A stretch of 64,000 bases of DNA from Planctomycetota bacterium (GTDB lineage Bacteria; Planctomycetota; Phycisphaerae; SM23-33), in contig JAKJER010000001.1 in the NCBI GenBank assembly GCA_022705325.1, forward strand, positions 1-64,000, in the 5' to 3' direction. Under the pieces are notes generated by a model. The model saw only the letters and a program-made list of their open reading frames with translations, was not told the origin of the DNA and did no database searches. A program made the position numbers and the translations under genes. Below are positions 34,371-43,406 of this stretch, one piece after another; positions within the stretch are counted from its first letter, which is position 1, and every line of letters begins with the position of its first letter.

Positions 34371-35288
34371 ATGAACAGCATCGGTTACTATCCCGGCTGC
34401 AGTCTCAGCGGAGGCGGCATCGAGTTGGACCTCTCCATCCGAGGGTTGGCCCAACTGGCCGAGGTCGAACTGCGCGAGATCGACGACTGGAACTGTTGCG
34501 GGGCGACCGCCGCCCACAACCTGGATCACAATCTGGCCATCGCCCTGCCTTATCGCATCCTGGCCCTGGCGGAGAAGCAGGGGCTGGGCGAGGTGCTGGC
34601 CCCGTGCGCCGCGTGCTTTTCCAGGCTCAAGGGCACCAACGTCCGCCTGGAGAGAAGCGGCGATCTGAAGGCCAAGATGCAGACGATCGTCGACCTGCCC
34701 TATTCCGGCTCGGTCAAGATCCTCTCCATCACCGAGTTCCTCAACCGCCTGATGGAACTTGGGTTGGCCGACAAGCTGCCCAAGAAACTGACCGGGCTGA
34801 AGGTGGCGCCGTATTACGGCTGCCTGCTCAGCCGGGGCGAGGACATCGTCAGTGACGACGCCGAAAGCCCCTCGGCCATGGAGGCCGCCCTGCGGGCGAC
34901 CGGCGCGGAGGTGGTGGACTGGAACTTCGCCACCGAGTGCTGCGGCGGCGGCTTCAGCATGTCGCTGACCGACGCGGTGCTGGACCTGTCCAACGCCATC
35001 CTGGCCGACGCAAAGGCCGCCGGGGCCGACTGCATCGTCACCGGCTGCCCCATGTGCCACTCCAACCTGGACATGAGGCAACTGAAGATCCAGTCCAGCG
35101 GCATGGGCCAGTACGACATGCCGGTGCTCTATCTCAGCGAGGTGCTGGGCCTGGCTGCGGGGATGGGCTGCGACCAGCTCGGGCTCAACCGCCACTTCAT
35201 CCCGGCGATGGCCCTGGCCCACCGTTTCGACCCTCCGCCCCAGGCAGCCGAGACCGCCGAGGCCGTCTCAGACCAGAGGAGCAACTAA
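34371..35288 (+). CDS. hdrB: Heterodisulfide reductase-like subunit B
   Basis: This 305-residue protein starts at the ATG at 34371 after GGGAG. It has both CCG motifs: NCCGATAAHN (42-43) with CAAC (79-82), and ECCGGGFSMS (about 194) with CPMCHSN (about 228). In methanogens these bind the two non-cubane [4Fe-4S] clusters at which the heterodisulfide is reduced. In bacteria without coenzyme M the disulfide substrate is unknown. It is separated from hdrC by 131 bp with no obvious gene in between. Confidence 0.92.
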   Translation: MNSIGYYPGCSLSGGGIELDLSIRGLAQLAEVELREIDDWNCCGATAAHNLDHNLAIALPYRILALAEKQGLGEVLAPCAACFSRLKGTNVRLERSGDLKAKMQTIVDLPYSGSVKILSITEFLNRLMELGLADKLPKKLTGLKVAPYYGCLLSRGEDIVSDDAESPSAMEAALRATGAEVVDWNFATECCGGGFSMSLTDAVLDLSNAILADAKAAGADCIVTGCPMCHSNLDMRQLKIQSSGMGQYDMPVLYLSEVLGLAAGMGCDQLGLNRHFIPAMALAHRFDPPPQAAETAEAVSDQRSN

Positions 35289-35291
35289 CGT

Positions 35292-37268
35292 ATGGCACGC
35301 ATCGGAGTCTTCATCTGTCACTGCGGCGAGAACATCGGCCGAACCGTTGACTGCGCCGCGGTCGCCCAGGAATCCGCCAAGCTGCCCGGCGTCGTCGTCA
35401 GCCTCGACTACAAGTACATGTGCAGCGATCCTGGCCAGCAGATGATCAAGAACGCCATCGCCGAACAGAAGCTCACCGGCGTGGTGGTGGCCGCTTGCAG
35501 CCCGCGCATGCACGAGACCACATTCCGCCGGGCGGCGGCCGAGGCCGGGCTCAACCCGTACCTGCTGGAGATGGCCAATCTCCGCGAGCACTGCTCGTGG
35601 GTGCACGAAGACCGGCCCATCGCGACGGGCAAGGCGGTCGACCTGGTCCGCGTGATGGTCGAGAAGGTCAAGCGCAACCGGGCGCTGTACCCCATCCAGG
35701 TCAACGTCGAGCCGACGGCCATGGTGGTGGGCGGGGGCATCGCGGGCATCCAGGCGGCGCTGGACATCGCGGCCGGAGGCAAGAAGGTCATCCTGGTCGA
35801 GAAGAGCCCGTCGATCGGCGGGCACATGGCCCGCCTGAGCGAGACTTTCCCCACGCTGGACTGCTCGCAGTGCATCCTGACGCCGCGGATGGTGGAGGCG
35901 GCCAGCCACCCCAACATCACGCTGATGACCTACAGCGAGGTCGAGGCGGTGGACGGGTTCATCGGGAACTTCGAGGTCACCATCCGCAAGAAGGCCCGCT
36001 ACGTGGACCCGGCCAAGTGCACCGGGTGCGGCTCGTGCTACACCAAGTGCCCGCAGAAGAAGATCCCCAGCGAATTCGACGCCCTGCTGGGCAAGCGGTC
36101 GGCCATCTACACGCCCTTCCCGCAGGCGGTGCCCAACAAGCCGGTCATCGACGCCGAGCACTGCACCATGCTCACCAAGGGCAAGTGCGGCGTGTGCAAG
36201 AAGATCTGCCCCCGCGACGCCATCAACTACGAGGACAAGGACGAGCTGGTCAAGGTCAAGGTCGGCGCGATCGTCCTGGCCACGGGTTTCGAGCTGTGGG
36301 ACCACTCCAAGTACGGCGAGTACGGCGGCGGCAGGCTGGTGGACGTGATCGACGGCTTCCAGTTCGAGCGACTGGCGTCGGCCTCGGGCCCGACAGCCGG
36401 CGAGATCCGCCGCCCCAGCGACGGTCAGGTGCCCCACACGGTGGTGTTCATCCAGTGCTGCGGCAGCCGCGACGAAAAGCAGGGCATGGCCTACTGCTCG
36501 AAGATCTGCTGCATGTACACCGCCAAGCACGCCATGCTCTACCGCCACAAGGTCCACGACGGGCGGGCGGTGGTGTTCTACATGGACATTCGCGCCGCGG
36601 GCAAGGGCTATGACGAGTTCACCCGCCGGGCCATCGAATCCGACGGGGCCGAGTATGTCCGCGGGCGGGTCAGCCGGATCTACCGGCGGGCCGACGGCAA
36701 GCTCATCGTCCGCGGGGCCGACACGCTGGCGGGCCGACCCGTGAGCATCGAGGCGGACCTGGTGGTGCTGGCCGACGCGGTCGTGCCTCGCAAGGGCGGC
36801 GAGAAGCTGGCCCAGATGTGCGGCGTGGGCTACGACACCAACGGGTTCTACAGCGAGGCCCACCCCAAGCTCCGCCCGGTGGAGACGGCCGCCGCGGGCG
36901 TGTTCCTGGCCGGGGCGTGCCAGGCCCCCAAGGACATCCCCGACACGGTGGCCCAGGCGTCCGCCTGCGCCGCCAAGGTGCTGGGCCTGTTCGCCGCCCC
37001 CAAGCTGGAGCGAGAGCCCATCGTCGCCCGCGTCAACCAGAACCTCTGCGTCCACTGCCGCGCCTGCATCAACACCTGCCCCTACGGCGCGACCCAGGAC
37101 CGGGAGATCAAGGACCGCCAGGGCAACGTGGTGAAGGTGGTCGCCGAAGTGAACGAGGGGCTCTGCCAGGGTTGCGGCACGTGCGTCGCCATCTGCCGCT
37201 CCAACGCGATCGACCTGGACGGCTTCACCGACGAGCAGATCTTCGCGGAGATCGCGACGCTGGAGTGA
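35292..37268 (+). CDS. hdrA: Heterodisulfide reductase-like subunit A (flavin-based bifurcation core)
   Basis: This 658-residue protein carries the FAD site MVVGGGIAGIQAALDIAAGG (about 143-162) and four Fe-S sets: CTGCGSCYTKCP (near 244), CTMLTKGKCGVCKKICP (near 294), and near the C-terminus CVHCRACINTCP and CQGCGTCVAICR. HdrA's flavin splits electron pairs between a low-potential acceptor (ferredoxin) and the high-potential HdrB site. It begins three bases after hdrB and is the hub linking the Flox module to HdrBC. Confidence 0.93.
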   Translation: MARIGVFICHCGENIGRTVDCAAVAQESAKLPGVVVSLDYKYMCSDPGQQMIKNAIAEQKLTGVVVAACSPRMHETTFRRAAAEAGLNPYLLEMANLREHCSWVHEDRPIATGKAVDLVRVMVEKVKRNRALYPIQVNVEPTAMVVGGGIAGIQAALDIAAGGKKVILVEKSPSIGGHMARLSETFPTLDCSQCILTPRMVEAASHPNITLMTYSEVEAVDGFIGNFEVTIRKKARYVDPAKCTGCGSCYTKCPQKKIPSEFDALLGKRSAIYTPFPQAVPNKPVIDAEHCTMLTKGKCGVCKKICPRDAINYEDKDELVKVKVGAIVLATGFELWDHSKYGEYGGGRLVDVIDGFQFERLASASGPTAGEIRRPSDGQVPHTVVFIQCCGSRDEKQGMAYCSKICCMYTAKHAMLYRHKVHDGRAVVFYMDIRAAGKGYDEFTRRAIESDGAEYVRGRVSRIYRRADGKLIVRGADTLAGRPVSIEADLVVLADAVVPRKGGEKLAQMCGVGYDTNGFYSEAHPKLRPVETAAAGVFLAGACQAPKDIPDTVAQASACAAKVLGLFAAPKLEREPIVARVNQNLCVHCRACINTCPYGATQDREIKDRQGNVVKVVAEVNEGLCQGCGTCVAICRSNAIDLDGFTDEQIFAEIATLE

Positions 37269-37290
37269 TCGGCGAACAGACGGACACAGT

Positions 37291-37315
37291 CCCGAAGGGA
37301 TGCCTTCGGCAAGGC
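37291..37315. repeat. Two small palindromes between hdrA and floxD
   Basis: CCCGAAGGG (37291-37299) and GCCTTCGGCAAGGC (37302-37315) lie in a 136-bp gap, the widest break in an otherwise tight operon. The gap may hold a hairpin or processing site; no terminator T-run is present. Confidence 0.4.
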
Positions 37316-37404
37316 GCAGAGAAGAGATAGAGAGAAGAGACCGGAAGACGGCGGATGCGAGCTGTCTTTAGTGCTCAGTGGTCTATGGACAATAGGCGAT
37401 AAAG

Positions 37405-37866
37405 ATGACCCAAGCGACAACCCAAACGGAGACCAAGGCGGAGGGCTTCGAGCCCCGGATCGTCGCCTTTGTCTGCAACTGGTGCACGTATGCCGGGGCG
37501 GACCTGGCCGGCACGAGCCGGCTCCAGTACGCCCCCCACGTGCGGATCGTCAAGCTGCCCTGCACCGGGCGGATCGACCCCCTGTTCATCCTCAAGGCGT
37601 ACGAGGGTGGGGCCGACGCCGTCCTGGTCAGCGGCTGCCATCCCGGCGACTGCCACTACACCAGCGGCAATTACCACGCCCGAAGGCGCTGGACCATCTT
37701 CCGCCGCCTGCTGAGCCTGGCCGGCGTGGAGGAAGGGCGGCTGTTCTTCAGTTGGGTTTCCGCGGCCGAGGGCCAGAAGTTCGCCGACCTCATCAACGAC
37801 GTGACCGCCCAGGTGAAAGCCGCCGGGCCCTTCAAGCACAATCCGGCCAGGAGGCAGGCATGGTAG
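37405..37866 (+). CDS. floxD: FloxD: MvhD-type electron-transfer subunit
   Basis: This 153-residue protein matches the MvhD/FlpD (hydrogenase delta) family: FVCNWCTYAGADLAG (about 22-36), KLPCTGRIDP, and VSGCHPGDCHYTSGN. These cysteines bind a [2Fe-2S] cluster. In methanogens MvhD docks the electron-donating hydrogenase to HdrA; in bacterial Flox operons it plays the same role for the NAD(P)H module. Its stop overlaps the start of floxC by seven bases. Confidence 0.88.
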   Translation: MTQATTQTETKAEGFEPRIVAFVCNWCTYAGADLAGTSRLQYAPHVRIVKLPCTGRIDPLFILKAYEGGADAVLVSGCHPGDCHYTSGNYHARRRWTIFRRLLSLAGVEEGRLFFSWVSAAEGQKFADLINDVTAQVKAAGPFKHNPARRQAW

Positions 37867-38675
37867 CCAACATCAACGAGATCCAGTCGGCGGCCGCCGC
37901 GCTTCTGAACGAGGGCAAGGTCAAGCTCGTGCTCGGCTACCGCGTGCGGGGCAACGATCGGGTGCCGGCCTTCGTGACCCAGGCGGACCAGGTGGGCTGC
38001 CTGGCGTACGACTCCGCCTGCACGCAGAACCTGGCGGCCTACCTCCGCAAGGGCGAGGTCCGCTCGCGGATGCCGCTGGCGGTGGTGGCCCGGCCGGAGG
38101 TGATGCGAAGCCTGATGCTGCTGACGGCGGAGTCGCAGATCGCCGAAGGCCAGGTCACGGTCCTGGCTGTGGACGAGCAGGGCTTCCACGGCGTGCTGGA
38201 CCTGGCGGGAACGGCCAAGCTGCTCAACGAGCAGTACGCCCGGATCGCGCCGGACTCGTCGCTGATGGAACAGTTGGCCAAGATCGAGGCGATGACCCCG
38301 CAGGAGCGGTCGGCGTTCTGGTCCGAGCAGTTCGAGCCCTGCACCCGCTGCTACGCGTGCCGCGCAGCCTGCCCGGGCTGCTTCTGCGAACGGTGCATCG
38401 TCGAGATGAACACGCCGCAGTGGATCTCCACGGCGGCCGAAAGCCATGGCAATTTCGCCTGGCACATGATCCGGGCGTTCCACCAGGCCGGGCGGTGCGT
38501 CGAATGCGGCGCCTGCCAGGATGCCTGCCCGCAGGGCATCCCGCTGATGCTGTTGAACCACTTCATCGCCCGCGAGGTCGAGCGGGAGTTCGACGCCCGC
38601 AACGGTTACGACCCGCAGGCCGAGCCCGTCATCGGCTCGTGGAAGCAGGACGACAAGCAGGAGTACATCCGCTAA
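37860..38675 (+). CDS. floxC: FloxC: Fe-S protein of the Hdr/Flox complex
   Basis: This 271-residue protein, starting at the ATG at 37860, has a cysteine-dense C-terminal half: CTRCYACRAACPGCFCERC (about 160-178) and CVECGACQDACPQG (about 213-226). The N-terminal half is alpha/beta without a clear nucleotide site. In Desulfovibrio-type flox operons a protein of this kind lies between FloxD and FloxB and relays electrons. The assignment rests on gene order and cysteine pattern. Confidence 0.8.
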   Translation: MVANINEIQSAAAALLNEGKVKLVLGYRVRGNDRVPAFVTQADQVGCLAYDSACTQNLAAYLRKGEVRSRMPLAVVARPEVMRSLMLLTAESQIAEGQVTVLAVDEQGFHGVLDLAGTAKLLNEQYARIAPDSSLMEQLAKIEAMTPQERSAFWSEQFEPCTRCYACRAACPGCFCERCIVEMNTPQWISTAAESHGNFAWHMIRAFHQAGRCVECGACQDACPQGIPLMLLNHFIAREVEREFDARNGYDPQAEPVIGSWKQDDKQEYIR

Positions 38676-39688
38676 TGAAAACTCTGGAAGCCACCAAGCT
38701 CGCCGACCTGGCCGCCGCGCTGACTGCCGCCGGCTACCGCGTCATCGCCCCCTGCCAACGGGGCGACCAGGTGCACCTCGAGTGCTACCAGGCGGGCAAG
38801 ACCCTCCGAGCGGACGTCATCCCCGTCAACTCCGCCAAGGACGCCCTCTTCCCCCGCAGCGAGGTTATCGGGCGATACCGCTTCGAAGGCAACGAGTTCG
38901 AGACCGTTCCCGTCGCCCCCCAGGCGGGCAAGACCGTCCTGCTGGCGGTCCGCCCCTGCGACGCAGCCGCCCTGGCCCCGCTGGATGCCGTCTTCAACTG
39001 GGACTACAAGGACGAGTTCTACAACGCCCACCGCGACGCGACCACGGTGGTCGCATTGGCCTGCACCGCCGCCGACGACCAGTGCTTCTGCACCAGCGTG
39101 GGCGGAAGCCCAGACTCCACCGCCAATGCCGACGCCGTGCTCCGCCCCGCCGACGGAGGCAAGCGGTTCATCCTCGAATCGCTCACCGACAAGGGGCAGG
39201 CGATCGCGGCGGCCGGCCAGGCGGTGCTGACCGAAGGCCAGGCCCAGGCCGACCCGCCCGCCCAGGTGGCGCCCGCGTTCGACTCCGCCGCCGTCACCGC
39301 GTGGGCGAAGGACGGTTTCGACTCGCCCCTGTGGAAGGAACTGAGCCTGGCCTGCATGGGCTGCGGGGCCTGCGCCTATACCTGCCCGACCTGCCACTGC
39401 TTCGACATCCAGGACGAGGCCACCCGTCGCGAGGGCGTCCGCCTGCGGAACTGGGACGCGTGCGGGTTCGGGCTGTTCACCAAACACGCCGGCGGGCACA
39501 ACCCCCGCCACGACCAGGCCTCCCGCTGGCGCCAGCGCGTGATGCACAAGTTCGCCTATTTCCCCGAGCGGTTCGAGATGCTCGCCTGCACCGGCTGCGG
39601 ACGATGCGGACGACTGTGCGGAAACGGCATGTCCATCCGGGAAGTGTGCAGCCAGATCGAACAAGCCGCCCAGGCAGGTGTGAAATGA
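38675..39688 (+). CDS. floxB: FloxB: AsrA-like 4Fe-4S protein
   Basis: This 337-residue protein resembles subunit A of anaerobic sulfite reductase and similar proteins. It has an N-terminal domain with VLLAVRPCDAAALAPLD (about 86-102), then CMGCGACAYTCPTCHCF (about 227-243) and CTGCGRCGRLCGNGM (about 308-322) as [4Fe-4S] sites. It passes electrons from FloxA. Its start is embedded in the floxC stop (TAATG), and its own stop overlaps floxA (ATGA). Confidence 0.87.
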   Translation: MKTLEATKLADLAAALTAAGYRVIAPCQRGDQVHLECYQAGKTLRADVIPVNSAKDALFPRSEVIGRYRFEGNEFETVPVAPQAGKTVLLAVRPCDAAALAPLDAVFNWDYKDEFYNAHRDATTVVALACTAADDQCFCTSVGGSPDSTANADAVLRPADGGKRFILESLTDKGQAIAAAGQAVLTEGQAQADPPAQVAPAFDSAAVTAWAKDGFDSPLWKELSLACMGCGACAYTCPTCHCFDIQDEATRREGVRLRNWDACGFGLFTKHAGGHNPRHDQASRWRQRVMHKFAYFPERFEMLACTGCGRCGRLCGNGMSIREVCSQIEQAAQAGVK

Positions 39689-40554
39689 CCATGACACAGC
39701 AGGAACCCGCGATGAGCAACCTGTACCAGCCGACGGTGATGCGGATTGCCTCGGCCCGCGACGAGGCCCCGGAGATCCGGACCTTCCGCCTCGAATTCAC
39801 GGACGACCAGTACAAGCAGGACTTCTATAAGAAGTATCGCGTGGGCATGTTCGGGCTGTACGGGCTGCCCGGCGCGGGCGAGAGCACCTTCTGCGTGGCC
39901 AGCCCGCCGACGCGGACGGACTACATCGAGTGCACCTTCCGGCGCACCGGGCGGGTCACCGCCGCCCTCCAGGACCGCGAGGCCGGGCAGACCATCACCT
40001 TCCGCGGGCCCTACGGCAACAGCTTCCCGATCGACCAGTGGAAGGGGCGCAACATCATCTTCATCGCCGGCGGCATCGCCCTGCCCCCCGTTCGCAGCGT
40101 CATCTGGAACGTGCTCGACCGGCGCAGCGAGTTCGGCAAGGTCACGATCGTCTACGGCGCCCGCACGGTGGCCGACCTGGTCTACAAGGACGAGCTGGCC
40201 CAGTGGGAGGCGATGGACGACGTCGAGTTGATCACCACCGTCGACCCGGGCGGCGAGACCGCCGACTGGAAGGGCAAGATCGGCTTCGTGCCCACGGTCG
40301 TCAAGGATTCCGCCCCCAGCCCCGAAGACTGCGTAGCCGTCGTGTGCGGCCCGCCGATCATGATCAAGTTCACGCTGCCCGTCCTGACCGACCTGGGCTT
40401 CGCGGCGGGCGACATCTTCACCACGCTCGAGAACCGCATGAAGTGCGGGATCGGCAAGTGCGGGCGGTGCAACGTGGGCAGCCTCTACGTCTGCAAGGAC
40501 GGGCCCGTGTTCACCGTCGAGCAGGTGGGCAAGATGCCCCAGGGCGACCTGTAA
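39685..40554 (+). CDS. floxA: FloxA: FAD/NAD(P)H-binding subunit with 2Fe-2S site
   Basis: This 289-residue protein has a ferredoxin-reductase build: FAD-binding barrel (FCVASPPTRTDYIECTFRRT, GQTITFRGPYGNSF), a nucleotide loop IIFIAGGIALPPVRSVIW, and the C-terminal 2Fe-2S set CGIGKCGRCNVGSLYVC, as in dihydroorotate dehydrogenase electron-transfer subunits and AsrB. It is the expected NAD(P)H oxidation site of the complex. It is the last gene of the operon; palindromes follow at 40626-40670. Confidence 0.9.
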   Translation: MTMTQQEPAMSNLYQPTVMRIASARDEAPEIRTFRLEFTDDQYKQDFYKKYRVGMFGLYGLPGAGESTFCVASPPTRTDYIECTFRRTGRVTAALQDREAGQTITFRGPYGNSFPIDQWKGRNIIFIAGGIALPPVRSVIWNVLDRRSEFGKVTIVYGARTVADLVYKDELAQWEAMDDVELITTVDPGGETADWKGKIGFVPTVVKDSAPSPEDCVAVVCGPPIMIKFTLPVLTDLGFAAGDIFTTLENRMKCGIGKCGRCNVGSLYVCKDGPVFTVEQVGKMPQGDL

Positions 40555-40625
40555 CGACGAGGTAGATTGCGAACCTGTCCTCAGGGCAGGGGAATTTCCC
40601 CGCTATTGAAATCGCGACACCCGGG

Positions 40626-40670
40626 CCGGGCTCACTGAAGTGACCCGGCCTGGTCACTTTAGTGATCCGG
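40626..40670. repeat. Two adjacent copies of the CCTGG-TCACT palindrome, inverted
   Basis: Copy 1 is CCGGG-C-TCACT-GA-AGTGA-CCCGG (40626-40648) and copy 2 is CCTGG-TCACT-TT-AGTGA-T-CCGG (40649-40670). They lie in the gap between the convergent floxA and phosphodiesterase genes and could end both transcripts. Related single copies lie at 52152-52174 and 55419-55441. Confidence 0.8.
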
Positions 40671-40693
40671 GGCCTTTCCGTGGAGCACTGACC

Positions 40694-42451
40694 TTACCGG
40701 GCGGTCTTGGGCGGCAGGAGGCTGCTACCGTCCAGGTTGCCCGGGACGTCCCTCCCCAGCAGGGTCAGGATGGTCGCGGTCATGTCGATCACCCGCACGG
40801 CGCCCAGTCGTCCTTTGGGCACGCCTGGCCCCGCCAGCAGCAGCGGGGTGGCCACGTCGGAGGGCAAGAGCCCGCCGTGCCCGGCCCGGTTGACGCTGTT
40901 CAGGTCCCAGCCCTCGGTCGCGAAGGCGACCAGGTCGCCCGCCCTGTGCGACCCGAAGTAGGCGACCAGTTGCTCGGGCAGGTCGGGGTAGTTCGTCGGA
41001 TGCGTCCATTGGAGCCATTGCCTCCCGTCGGCCGGCTTGCCCGCGAGCACCTCGGCTGGAACGTGCCCGCGATAGCCCAGCGGGTCGTCGCCGCTGACCG
41101 GGCGGTAGGCGATCTTCCCGCCGACCTCGGCAAACTCGACCTCGCCGCCGCGGCGGCGCAAGCGGACCTTGAGCGGCCCGGCCGACCAGGCCAGGGCGTC
41201 GATGGCCTCTTCCTTCATCAATTCCGCGATCAGGTCGATCTGGCCGGCCTTCGAGGGCGGAGCGAAGATCGCGCCCAGGCCCTCGGGTTTGGGCGGGTCC
41301 CACGCGGGGTAGGCTGTCAAGTCTTCGGCCGACGGGCGAACGGGCCAGGCCTCCAGGCCGACCACCTTGCCCTCGCGCCGGACGGGCTTTCGCAGGCAGA
41401 CGGCTGCGTACCGGTCGCCGCTGCTGTAGAGCACGGCCGAGGACCGCCGGTAGCGCTCCAGGCGGGTCTCGAAACGGGTCTCCTCCCACAGCCGCTCGTC
41501 GGCCAGTTCCAGCCCCAGCCGCTTGAGCACCCCTCGCATGGGGCAGTGGCGGGTGACTTCGCCCAGCGAGTGGTCACTGATGAGGGCGATATGGATCTTG
41601 TCGAGCAGTCCGTCCCGCTCGAGGTCGCCCAGGACGCGCCCGATCTGGCGGTCGCTGTGGCGGATGGCGTCGCGGTACTCAGCCGAGCGCACACCGCGGG
41701 CGTACGCGTAGAAGTCCGGTGCGAGCAGGTAGCAGACGGTGAGGGCCGGCCACTCGCGGCGCGTGCGCGCGATGTCCGCGACCATGTTCAGGCGCATGAG
41801 CGTGAGGCGGTCGACGAACTGGAACCAGCCGAAGAAGTAGGGCGGTCCGGCCGAGGTCCAGTTCTCGATCCAGCGGGTGGCGCCGCGGTGGGGCTGGAAG
41901 AAGATGGCGGCCGTGGTGCGGTCGCCGAGGTACTCGAACAGGGTGGGGGAGCTGTAGTCGCCGTCGAGGCTGTTCTTCTGCGCGATGGTCTCGTAGTTGC
42001 GCCAGACAAGCCGGCTGCGGTCGAACCAGTTGATGCCGACCACGCCGTGGTGGCCGGGCATCTGCCCGGTGGAGAAGCTGGTGAGATTGGCCAGCGTGAC
42101 CGAGGGCAGGTTGGCGATGGCCCGCGGGGCGTAGAGCCCGCGGTCGACGAAGTACCGCCGGAAGTTGGGCAACTCGCCCGCGTCGAGCATCTGCTCGAAG
42201 ATGGCGCCGTTCAGCCCGTCGACGTAGAACACCACCACGCCGTTGAGCGTGCTGCCCTCGGGCATCGAGAAGTCCAGGCCGAAGCTGTCGCCCGGGCCGT
42301 CGGGCGCGGGCACGCCGCAGCCGGGCACGATCGCCAGCAGGACGCACAGCAGGAGGATCGGATTGCGGCCCGAAGGTCCGGCCCCAAGGGTCCGGAATGC
42401 GGACTGCGGGTCGCGGACGGGCAGGTGCAGGGCGAGACTTTGCGAATTCAT
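40694..42451 (-). CDS. Type I phosphodiesterase/nucleotide pyrophosphatase family lipoprotein
   Basis: This 585-residue protein starts at the ATG at 42451 after AAAGGAAAGG. Residues about 32-48 (ILLLCVLLAIVPGC) are a lipoprotein signal with an unusually long n-region. The alkaline-phosphatase-fold motifs are VVFYVDGLNGA (metal Asp), LPSVTLANLTSFSTGQMPGHHG (nucleophile Thr and metal His), ALISDHSLG and, near the C-terminus, RAGHGGLLPSD. The protein should hydrolyse phosphodiesters or sulfates in the periplasm. The n-region includes DPQSAFR, coded by a 7-bp tandem repeat. The substrate is unknown. Confidence 0.83.
   Translation of the reverse strand: MNSQSLALHLPVRDPQSAFRTLGAGPSGRNPILLLCVLLAIVPGCGVPAPDGPGDSFGLDFSMPEGSTLNGVVVFYVDGLNGAIFEQMLDAGELPNFRRYFVDRGLYAPRAIANLPSVTLANLTSFSTGQMPGHHGVVGINWFDRSRLVWRNYETIAQKNSLDGDYSSPTLFEYLGDRTTAAIFFQPHRGATRWIENWTSAGPPYFFGWFQFVDRLTLMRLNMVADIARTRREWPALTVCYLLAPDFYAYARGVRSAEYRDAIRHSDRQIGRVLGDLERDGLLDKIHIALISDHSLGEVTRHCPMRGVLKRLGLELADERLWEETRFETRLERYRRSSAVLYSSGDRYAAVCLRKPVRREGKVVGLEAWPVRPSAEDLTAYPAWDPPKPEGLGAIFAPPSKAGQIDLIAELMKEEAIDALAWSAGPLKVRLRRRGGEVEFAEVGGKIAYRPVSGDDPLGYRGHVPAEVLAGKPADGRQWLQWTHPTNYPDLPEQLVAYFGSHRAGDLVAFATEGWDLNSVNRAGHGGLLPSDVATPLLLAGPGVPKGRLGAVRVIDMTATILTLLGRDVPGNLDGSSLLPPKTAR
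42391..42418 (-). repeat. 7-bp tandem repeat within the phosphodiesterase signal region
   Basis: On the minus strand four degenerate 7-bp units (CCGCGAC, CCGCAGT, CCGCATT, CCGGACC) lie in frame and code for DPQSAFR. A related array lies between ilvB and ilvN at 58757-58785. Confidence 0.6.
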
Positions 42452-42497
42452 CGACAGACCTTTCCTTTGCCACGAGTGTAGCCGCCCGGCGCCCATG

Positions 42498-42527
42498 AAA
42501 AAAGCCCACCCCTCAGGGGTGGGCTTT
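42498..42527 (-). terminator. Terminator of the DUF1571 gene
   Basis: AAAGCCCACCCC (42501-42512) pairs perfectly with GGGGTGGGCTTT (42516-42527). On the minus strand the stem is followed by six Ts (42503-42498), so it ends transcription coming from the DUF1571 gene. Confidence 0.9.
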
Positions 42528-42548
42528 CGGTATAGATCGGTTGGGCTG

Positions 42549-43406
42549 CTACTTCGGATCGGCCATCCCGTTGGCGGACGGGGTGAAATCCTTGGGATCC
42601 AGGGCGACGTTCATCTGGATGTCCTTGTAGACGTAGCGGCAGGCGAGTTGATCGTCCCAGTCGTAGCCCTCGATGCAGATGGGGAGCATGTACTCGGCGT
42701 CGATGTAGACGTTGGTTCGCTTGGCCGGGTACTCGGGCCGGTTAGGCAGGTAGCGGACGAGCATCAGGGCGGGCCGGCCGGCCACTTCGCAGTGTCCGCC
42801 GAACGATTCCTTGCTCTCTCCGCGCTGGCGGGCCAGGGCGTAGACCTCCAGCAGGCTGTGCAGGCCCCTCTTGAAGCCGAACAGGTTGACCGGGCGGAGG
42901 GTGTTCTTCATGGCGTCGGCGCCGTCGGGCTTGCGCAGGACCGTGCCGACCAGGGCCCCCAGCAGACCCTTGGGCTTGACCAGCATGTTGTTGCTGTACT
43001 TGCCCTCGACGTAGATGATCTGGTCACCGATGGGGGCGTTGCGCGTCCACTTCATGGCCACGCTGAAGGGACTCTCCAGGAACTTGACGGCGATCTCCTG
43101 CTCCTCGTTGAGTCGTCCGCCGAGGCGTTCCTGCTTGACCAGGTTGCAGGTATAGCTGCGGACCCGGCCCTCGTAGCGGGCCATGCACTGCTCCAGCAGG
43201 GCGACGTGGTCCGTGCGGGCGAGTTTCTCCAGGTCCTCCTGGACGGCCTTGGAGTTGGTTCCCACGGTCTTGCCGTCCACGAACGAGACGAGGTTGGACT
43301 GCTTGAAGGCTTCGGTCTGGGTGCACTGCACGCAGAAGAGTCCGGCCAGCAGCAACCCCACCAGCAGACGGGCATTGCGATTGGTCGGGCGGATAAAGCG
43401 CGTCAT
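42549..43406 (-). CDS. DUF1571 domain lipoprotein
   Basis: This 285-residue protein has a signal with lipobox (LLVGLLLAGLFCVQC) and the DUF1571 layout: CMARYEGRVRSYTCNLVKQERLGG, then beta strands with FSVAMKWTR, QIIYVEGKYSNNMLVKPKG and YIDAEYMLPICIEGYDW. The family is concentrated in planctomycetes and resembles LolA-fold outer-membrane proteins, but no function is established. It has its own promoter and terminator, so it is a single-gene unit. Confidence 0.85.
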   Translation of the reverse strand: MTRFIRPTNRNARLLVGLLLAGLFCVQCTQTEAFKQSNLVSFVDGKTVGTNSKAVQEDLEKLARTDHVALLEQCMARYEGRVRSYTCNLVKQERLGGRLNEEQEIAVKFLESPFSVAMKWTRNAPIGDQIIYVEGKYSNNMLVKPKGLLGALVGTVLRKPDGADAMKNTLRPVNLFGFKRGLHSLLEVYALARQRGESKESFGGHCEVAGRPALMLVRYLPNRPEYPAKRTNVYIDAEYMLPICIEGYDWDDQLACRYVYKDIQMNVALDPKDFTPSANGMADPK

